From positions 1 to 18,242 of the forward strand of contig JAUVYQ010000040.1 in NCBI GenBank assembly GCA_030603035.1: a DNA stretch of 18,242 bases, given 5' to 3'. Of the stretch, positions 13,485-18,242 are shown piece by piece. The notes under the pieces were generated by a model, which did no database searches, was not told the DNA's origin, and saw only the letters and a list, made by a program, of their open reading frames with translations. The DNA comes from Phycisphaerae bacterium. Its GTDB lineage: Bacteria; Planctomycetota; Phycisphaerae; Sedimentisphaerales; SG8-4. A program made the translations under genes and the position numbers. How positions within the stretch are numbered: position 1 is the stretch's first letter; each line of letters begins with the position of its first letter.

Positions 13485-14349
13485 CGAAAACCCAATAGTG
13501 CAGATGCGCAAGGTCTGCAAACGATTCGGAAACATAAAGGCCCTTGATGGTATCGACCTTGAGATACATCCGGGCAGAATAATAGGTCTGCTGGGGGCCA
13601 ACGGGGCAGGCAAAAGCACGTTACTTCGACACATCATAGGACTGTACATAGAAGATGAAGGAGAGTGTGTTACCTTCGGGCGTGAGGCAGGAAAACTTGG
13701 GCCGAAGGAGCTGGGGCGGATAGGATATGTTCACCAGGAGGGCGAGCTTCTTGATTGGATGACGGTCAGGCAGCTAATCCGCTATGTCAGCACATACTAT
13801 CCCAACTGGAACCGTGAGCTGGAAGAAAAGTACGTCGCAGACTACGAGATTTCAACCAAGGCACGTGTCGGGTCTTTATCGCCTGGGCAGCGGCAGAGAC
13901 TGGCGATACTGCTGGCGATAGGTTTTGAGCCGGAGCTGCTGATACTGGATGAGCCGGCGGCGGCCTTGGACCCGGTGGCACGCGCGCGGTTCCTGGATTT
14001 GCTGCTGCAGATTATCCAGGTTGAGAATCGCACGATTATCATTTCATCACATATTCTAAGCGACGTTGAGAAGGTCATCGACCACGCGGTGATAATGAAA
14101 GAAGGGCGTATCCTGTTAGACTGCAGTTTTGATGAATTGCGGGAGCGATTCAGCCGGGTGCGTATCAGCGCTCTGGGCGGAGAGCTGCCGGCGGAGCTGC
14201 CGTTTGAAAACGTGGTACACTGCAAGCGGAGTGATGGGCAGGCGATACTAACGGTGCAGGGACTGCCCGCGGGAGAAACTGCAAGAGCAGGCAAAAAGTC
14301 TGAATTGCTGGGTCGAGATAGAGACGCTGCCGCTCGAAGAGATATATAA
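13477..14349 (+). CDS. ABC transporter ATP-binding protein with frameshifted C-terminus
   Basis: A single nucleotide-binding domain: Walker A GANGAGKSTLL near residue 42, Q-loop region YVHQEGELLDWMTV, signature LSPGQRQRL, Walker B LLILDEPAAALDP, and the H-switch ISSHILSD. It energises the membrane protein encoded next. The last 27 residues (from about residue 264) look wrong for this family, being Gly, Arg and Ala rich. Dropping one C of the CCC at 14266-14268 gives LPREKLQEQAKSL, then WVEIETLPLEEIYKIVV, a typical end, stopping at TAG 14366-14368 (296 residues). So either the sequence has an extra base or the gene is mildly damaged; all catalytic motifs lie before the shift. The start overlaps the regulator gene by eight bases; the permease is 104 bases downstream. 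Confidence 0.93.
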   Translation: MNSENPIVQMRKVCKRFGNIKALDGIDLEIHPGRIIGLLGANGAGKSTLLRHIIGLYIEDEGECVTFGREAGKLGPKELGRIGYVHQEGELLDWMTVRQLIRYVSTYYPNWNRELEEKYVADYEISTKARVGSLSPGQRQRLAILLAIGFEPELLILDEPAAALDPVARARFLDLLLQIIQVENRTIIISSHILSDVEKVIDHAVIMKEGRILLDCSFDELRERFSRVRISALGGELPAELPFENVVHCKRSDGQAILTVQGLPAGETARAGKKSELLGRDRDAAARRDI

Positions 14350-14351
14350 GA

Positions 14352-14385
14352 TAGTAGTTAGTTCGTAGTTCGTGGTTCGTAGTTG
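14352..14385. repeat. TAGTTCG iterations
   Basis: About four imperfect 7-base TAGTTCG/TGGTTCG units follow the ATPase gene. The same word series occurs at 11884-11903. The restored stop codon of the ATPase lies inside it. Confidence 0.55.
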
Positions 14386-14453
14386 GAAATTGCGAGTTGG
14401 AATTGAGTCGGTGAGAAGGGCAAAATTACCAAGGTTATAACCGGAGTGTAAAA

Positions 14454-15872
14454 ATGAGTATCTTAGCTGTTAATTTGAAGCATCTTTATCAGCGTCGCGG
14501 TCTTTGGCTGGTTTATGCATTCTTGGGACTTTTTGTATTTTCAAGTATCGTAGTGCCGTTTAAGCGTCCGGTTGCAGGGCAAGGGCACTTTATAGGGCTT
14601 GTGGCGCTGGCGTTTGTAATTGGGTTTTTGGCAACTGCGTTACCAATAGAGGTCCTAACAAAGCCTTTTTCTTATTGCCTACCTGGCCACCGGAAAGTAG
14701 TGAGGAAGTTTATATTTTCGGTGGTAGTAGTGTTCAGCTTTTTAGGGTCGCTGCTTTTTCTTATTTATCCCGGCTTAAATTCGCAGCAACTGGCTCTGGT
14801 GGTTTGCTCAGCGTTTTGTGCAGGTCTTATTTTTTACTGGCTTGGTGTGGGACTTGCTTTTGGCGTCAGGAACTCGGTGGCCTGGATGGGATTGTGGCCG
14901 TTTATTATTTTCGGAGGCGCTTTTTTCGGCCTGCATATAGTTTTAGAGCGTGCCATTGTTGGAAATCCTTTTGGGGTCATTTTAGTGGGGGTTCTGAGCA
15001 GTGTTTTGGCGTGGATTTGGCTGGGTGATGAGGGCCTGGCGCGACGGTACTGCGCTGTGTCCTGGATAGGTTTTTTTGACGCCTGGAATCGAGACAAGAT
15101 GCAAAGGTACCGTTGGGTCAGGGCGGCCATAAAATGGGATAAATTGAAAAAGCACCCCAGCCCGTGGGTGGAGACATTTTTTCTTGGCCGTATGAACAGA
15201 CACGATTACGTCAGTACAGGACGATATATATGGGGCGGGTTATACACGGCATTTGGGATTGCACTATCACAACTATCACAGTGGAAAGAAGCTTTCTCAG
15301 GTGTGTTTTTGGCTTTAGTGTTAGTGTGTTTAATGGGTTATATGGGTACTGTGGGAACAATTATACTTTTCATTATGCCGGGGCTGATGATAGCCCAGAT
15401 GCGATTACCAGTTTACTCGAGTATGCTGATTTCAGGGGGGCGAAATGAAAGATACCGTGGAGCAATGACTCTGGTCATTACCGCGGCCCTGCTGATTACC
15501 GCACTGGTAACTATCATAGCGGCTCTATCTCTTCCATTAGCCGCAATTATGCCGGATATTACACTGCGAGGCAGAACCTTTACCTTTCATGCGATGAATA
15601 TAGAACTTTTCTTTATTCCCCTGTTGATGATACCAATTGTTTTTATTATTCAGTTAATTTTTTACAGAAAGCCATTTTTTATGGTGTTAACAATTATGCT
15701 GGTGTTCGTGGTGCTATTCGTCACAGCAACCATCTGGCACAAGCAGTTGAGCGCAGGGATAAATCCAACGTCAATTGTAAGTGGGGTGGTCTTAAGCTGG
15801 GTTCTCTTTACGCTGGTTTTGCGTTACATCTGTATGAGGCGGTGCCTGGTCGGGCAGGGGCGTACACATTGA
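14454..15872 (+). CDS. ABC transporter permease-like membrane protein
   Basis: 472 residues with about twelve hydrophobic segments, for example WLVYAFLGLFVFSSIVV at residue 18, LVALAFVIGFLATALPI at 49, and several in the last 150 residues (TLVITAALLITALVTIIAAL, IELFFIPLLMIPIVFIIQLIF, MVLTIMLVFVVLFVTATI). A soluble stretch of about 50 residues in the middle holds FFDAWNRDKMQRYRW and KKHPSPWVETFFLGRMNRHDYV. The layout of two membrane blocks around a soluble segment suggests one fused permease for the ATPase upstream. GGAG lies ten bases before the ATG. No substrate-binding protein is encoded nearby, so export or envelope work is more likely than uptake. I cannot assign a substrate. It has no close, familiar family name. 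Confidence 0.85.
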   Translation: MSILAVNLKHLYQRRGLWLVYAFLGLFVFSSIVVPFKRPVAGQGHFIGLVALAFVIGFLATALPIEVLTKPFSYCLPGHRKVVRKFIFSVVVVFSFLGSLLFLIYPGLNSQQLALVVCSAFCAGLIFYWLGVGLAFGVRNSVAWMGLWPFIIFGGAFFGLHIVLERAIVGNPFGVILVGVLSSVLAWIWLGDEGLARRYCAVSWIGFFDAWNRDKMQRYRWVRAAIKWDKLKKHPSPWVETFFLGRMNRHDYVSTGRYIWGGLYTAFGIALSQLSQWKEAFSGVFLALVLVCLMGYMGTVGTIILFIMPGLMIAQMRLPVYSSMLISGGRNERYRGAMTLVITAALLITALVTIIAALSLPLAAIMPDITLRGRTFTFHAMNIELFFIPLLMIPIVFIIQLIFYRKPFFMVLTIMLVFVVLFVTATIWHKQLSAGINPTSIVSGVVLSWVLFTLVLRYICMRRCLVGQGRTH

Positions 15873-15900
15873 TTATTGTCTATTGACTATTGAATATTGT

Positions 15901-15972
15901 GAGATTGCAGCGCATCGCTTTGCGATGCTCGCCCCGTAAGTTGGCCGTTGGTCTTACGGGGCTCGCAATGAC
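15901..15972. repeat. Dispersed palindromic element, copy 2, between convergent genes
   Basis: It starts GAGATTGC and ends GCTCGCAATGAC like the copy at 11791-11836. It contains GCATCGC/GCGATGC (15912-15918 with 15922-15928) and CCCCGTAAG/CTTACGGGG (15932-15940 with 15953-15961), both perfect. It lies between the convergent permease and endonuclease genes and may stop transcription from both sides. Confidence 0.6.
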
Positions 15973-15983
15973 GGCGCGGGGGT

Positions 15984-16649
15984 TTAGAAATATTCGATGT
16001 CGAGCGTATGGGGTAGCTTTTCGAGTGGGCAGCCGGGGCATCTAACTTTTGGCCTGCAAAACTCTTTGCCAACTCTTACCAGCAATGCGTGGTATTCATT
16101 GAAAAGCTGGGTATCCTGCGGCAGATTCGACTGAAACAATTCGCGCAGCCGCTCGTAATCGGCGTCGGGTTCGATTAGCTGGTGACGGAAAGCGATTCGA
16201 GCGGTGTAGGCGTCCACGACGAAAATGGGCCTGTTCAAAGCGTAAAGTAAAATCGAATCGGCGGTTTCGCAGCCGATACCCCTTACGGTTAAAAGCTCGG
16301 CTCTCAATCGGTCGGTGTCAAGACTTTCGAGGTTCATTAGCCGGCCGTCATAATTGTCAAAGAGCCAGTTTACAAAGTTTTTGAGCCGTTTTGCCTTTAT
16401 GTTGTAATAGCCGGCCGGTCGGATAAGCTCGGCAAGCTGCGAGACGTCAAGCTGATGGAGTTTTTCGGGGGTCAAGCGGTCGGCGGCTTTTAGATTTGTT
16501 AGTGCCTTTTCGACATTGGCCCAGTTTGTGTTCTGAGTCAGGATGGCACCTACGATTATCTCGAACTGGGTTTGGCCGGGCCACCAGCGCTGAGGGCCAA
16601 AGCGGTCGAAAAGCAATTGATAAATCTCGGTCAACTTTTTACTTATCAT
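15984..16649 (-). CDS. Endonuclease III-related DNA glycosylase
   Basis: 221 residues of the helix-hairpin-helix glycosylase fold (COG2231-like branch). Seen: FEIIVGAILTQNTNWANVEKAL at the N-terminus, LAELIRPAGYYNIKAKRL, the HhH LLTVRGIGCETADSILLYALN, and the catalytic Asp in FVVDAYTARI. The Lys that makes E. coli Nth a bifunctional lyase is absent: the position reads GIGCETAD, not GxGRKTAN. It is therefore probably a monofunctional glycosylase. The C-terminal cluster site has only three Cys, C-x5-C-x2-C (CRPKVRCPGCPLEKLP); the usual fourth Cys is missing. Hence the 4Fe-4S cluster may be absent or unusual. ATG at 16647-16649; I see no strong Shine-Dalgarno. Base excision repair is the expected role. 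Confidence 0.9.
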   Translation of the reverse strand: MISKKLTEIYQLLFDRFGPQRWWPGQTQFEIIVGAILTQNTNWANVEKALTNLKAADRLTPEKLHQLDVSQLAELIRPAGYYNIKAKRLKNFVNWLFDNYDGRLMNLESLDTDRLRAELLTVRGIGCETADSILLYALNRPIFVVDAYTARIAFRHQLIEPDADYERLRELFQSNLPQDTQLFNEYHALLVRVGKEFCRPKVRCPGCPLEKLPHTLDIEYF

Positions 16650-16690
16650 CGCGGTAATCGCTGTTCCTAAAAGAGTGTCATTTTTTGACT

Positions 16691-16718
16691 ATTGTAATCT
16701 CGGCCCACTTAAAGTAAA
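16691..16718 (-). promoter_or_regulatory. Candidate promoter of the endonuclease III-like gene
   Basis: Minus-strand TTTACT (16713-16718) and TACAAT (16691-16696) are 16 bases apart, about 40 bases upstream of the ATG. Confidence 0.45.
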
Positions 16719-16735
16719 CTCTGCAAAAATTTAGA

Positions 16736-16800
16736 AATAGCCACTAAGACACCAAGGCACAAAGAGTTTAGTGGTATTTAACCACGGATGGCACGGATTA
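16736..16800. repeat. Short periodic intergenic repeats
   Basis: GCCACTAAGACACCAAGGCA and ACCACGGATGGCACGGATTA repeat words at about 10-11 bases. They belong to the same style of repeats as the 9276-9500 cluster. Confidence 0.6.
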
Positions 16801-16857
16801 AATAAAATTTAAAAGTAAAAATCAAGAAAAGTTACAACCCAGGGAACAGTCAACAAA

Positions 16858-17775
16858 ATGAAAGATAAATATAAGCACAGTTCGAGCCAACTGCTTAACT
16901 TTACACGAGATTCTTATTTTGAACGGACGTCTCGGCCGATTTACGCCATAGTTTTTCTGCTGCCGTTCATCGTTTTCTACGAGGTGGGAACGATTTTGAT
17001 TAATACTGACGTGCTGAACCAAACTCAGGTCCGGGTGGTGGCGTTCGTATGGCTGCAAAGTTTTCTCGATGAATACGTGGGACTCGGCAGCAGATTAGCG
17101 TGGATAGCACCTCCGTTGGCAGCCATTGTGATCTTAATAGCACTGCAAATCACGTCAAAAAAAGACTGGCGTTTCTGGCCTGGCGATATTCCGCCAATGG
17201 CTGTCGAGTGCACTCTGCTCGCGGTGCCGTTGATTGTCCTGACATTGTTTCTAAGTGGTTCAACTGGGCCACAAAGCGATATTGCACAGTTCGACACCGG
17301 TGTGCTGCGAACCCAGACCGAAAGGTCGCGCAGTCCCTCTTTGGTTGGGACTAATAGCTTATCGTCGCCGACAACGGAGGCCGGCGGCACTCAAACGGAA
17401 AGTCAGTCAGTATGGCCAAGTATCGTCATCGGAATAGGAGCAGGGATTTATGAAGAGCTTGTCTTTCGTTTGATTTTGATTTGCGTTTTGATGCTGTTGT
17501 TTCAGGATGTGCTAAGGCTCAGTCGTAAGAGCTCGATTATACTTTCGGTTCTAATTTCAGCGCTGTTGTTCAGTGCACACCATCATGTAGATTTTCTCAG
17601 CGGACAAGCAAACGCTGCAGACCCATTTACTCTGGGAAGGTTTGCATTTCGAACAATTGCAGGGGTTTATTTCGCGGTTCTTTTCGCAATTCGCGGTTTT
17701 GGAATTACGGCCGGTACTCATGCGTTTTACGATATTATTGCGACCGTTATCAACGCCGTTTTTCTCCAGCATTGA
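16858..17775 (+). CDS. CPBP-family intramembrane metalloprotease
   Basis: 305 residues. The CPBP (Abi) domain is in the C-terminal half: motif 1 IYEELVFR with the Glu-Glu and Arg, motif 2 LLFSAHHHVD with the metal-binding His, and motif 3 GTHAFYD with His and Asp. At least six hydrophobic segments are visible (IYAIVFLLPFIVFYEVGTIL near residue 22, LAWIAPPLAAIVILIAL, ECTLLAVPLIVLTLFL, and three in the protease domain). Between them, residues 138-180 form a polar Ser/Thr-rich loop (QTERSRSPSLV...). Bacterial members act in immunity to bacteriocins, in prenyl-protein-like processing or in unknown roles. The substrate is unknown. AGGGA lies 14 bases before the ATG, a weak ribosome site. It stands alone. 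Confidence 0.9.
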   Translation: MKDKYKHSSSQLLNFTRDSYFERTSRPIYAIVFLLPFIVFYEVGTILINTDVLNQTQVRVVAFVWLQSFLDEYVGLGSRLAWIAPPLAAIVILIALQITSKKDWRFWPGDIPPMAVECTLLAVPLIVLTLFLSGSTGPQSDIAQFDTGVLRTQTERSRSPSLVGTNSLSSPTTEAGGTQTESQSVWPSIVIGIGAGIYEELVFRLILICVLMLLFQDVLRLSRKSSIILSVLISALLFSAHHHVDFLSGQANAADPFTLGRFAFRTIAGVYFAVLFAIRGFGITAGTHAFYDIIATVINAVFLQH

Positions 17776-18060
17776 AACCTGACGATTGAAGAACAGCCAA
17801 TAGTAAATATCAAAGATCCGCCTATGGCGGAATCAATGCTAATAGTGCCGGGCAAGCGGTTTTGTTGGAAGCATTCAATTTTTCTCAAAAAAACTTCACT
17901 GCCGTTAGTCTTTAAGGTTGCGGAGCTTGCAACATAATCGTCCGATAAGGGCCGGATTAGGCCTTATCAATACTGATATTGCCCTTGAATAAATATCGCG
18001 GTTGTTGTATAATAACAGCAAGATTAGAGTTTAGTTTCTTTGTTCCAGGATTTCTGAATT
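17776..18060. other. Intergenic region with hairpins and the next gene's promoter
   Basis: It contains GATCCGCC/GGCGGAATC (17815-17834; compare 9054-9077), GATAAGG/CCTTATC (17944-17968, 11-base loop), and the promoter at 17985-18013. CAATAGTAAAT at about 17798 repeats a word from 4336. No T tract follows the hairpins, so no clear terminator for the CPBP gene is seen. Confidence 0.55.
17985..18013 (+). promoter_or_regulatory. Strong promoter of the last gene
   Basis: TTGAAT (17985-17990) and a perfect TATAAT (18008-18013) are exactly 17 bases apart. The start would be near 18020, about 40 bases before the ATG at 18061. Confidence 0.75.
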
Positions 18061-18242
18061 ATGGAAACGCCGCACATCAATGTAGCTCTTGAGGAATTGA
18101 AGTTCAGTCTTTTTCAAAGACCTCTGCATCCGGAGCTTTTCCAGATTTATGCGAATCGGAAATTAAAGACTGCGAAATACGAGGCGCTTATCTGGGTTAC
18201 GGGGTGCACTCATGTTGTCAGCGTCTTTGCCGGTGACTTGTG
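18061..18242 (+). CDS. Conserved unknown protein, 5' part only (possibly DUF2617-like)
   Basis: Sixty codons are visible before the window ends. The frame starts at ATG 18061 behind a good promoter; AGGA lies about eleven bases upstream. The segment FQRPLHPELFQIY and then WVTGCTHVVSVFAGDL has the ring of a small conserved planctomycete protein; I think of DUF2617 but cannot verify this. No signal peptide or membrane segment is seen in this part. Confidence 0.6.
   Translation, partial: METPHINVALEELKFSLFQRPLHPELFQIYANRKLKTAKYEALIWVTGCTHVVSVFAGDL

Overview
The window reads as chromosomal DNA of a Gram-negative bacterium, most likely a planctomycete of the Phycisphaerae type. This is inference. 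It rests on a lipid A gene (lpxB), Tat-exported DUF362 and NIPSNAP proteins, an SMP-30 lactonase fused to DUF362, and intergenic DNA full of short periodic repeats that I associate with that lineage. There is no rRNA, tRNA, CRISPR array or recognisable transposase.

Layout. 1-333: 3' end of a membrane protein (+). 334-1239: PAP2-type lipoprotein (-). 1437-2909: guaB, IMP dehydrogenase (-), with a very good promoter. 2994-3140: probable small structured RNA (+) ending in an intrinsic terminator. 3195-4268: Tat-exported DUF362 protein (-). 4366-6897: membrane-anchored DUF362 domain fused to an SMP-30/gluconolactonase propeller (-); it has a long structured leader (6910-7142) and appears to have taken a small repeat element into its start. 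7294-8454: lpxB (-). 8455-9600: 1.1 kb without a convincing gene, made of a 101-bp tandem repeat, hairpins and several families of short periodic repeats. 9601-11621: compact three-gene cassette (-) of a TIGR04255-family protein, an unrecognised protein and a HEPN-domain protein, with its own near-consensus promoter. 11959-12732: Tat-exported NIPSNAP protein (+). 13080-15872: GntR/YtrA-type repressor, ABC ATPase and ABC permease operon (+) with a palindromic operator at the start point; the ATPase C-terminus carries an apparent +1 frameshift. 15984-16649: endonuclease III-related glycosylase (-). 16858-17775: CPBP intramembrane protease (+). 18061-end: start of a conserved unknown protein (+) behind a strong promoter.

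How the parts fit. guaB and lpxB are housekeeping genes. The two adjacent DUF362 genes probably form one exported or membrane-linked module of unknown chemistry, with a sugar-lactone type hydrolase attached. The YtrA/ABC set looks like a self-repressed export or stress-response system. The best candidate for an undescribed system is the TIGR04255 - unknown - HEPN cassette: stop and start codons are fused at both junctions, the sampled DNA is more AT-rich than its neighbours, and the last gene carries an RNase-like HEPN motif, as in toxin or defence cassettes. The second candidate is the structured leader of the DUF362-lactonase gene, where two mutually exclusive hairpins lie just before the ribosome binding site.
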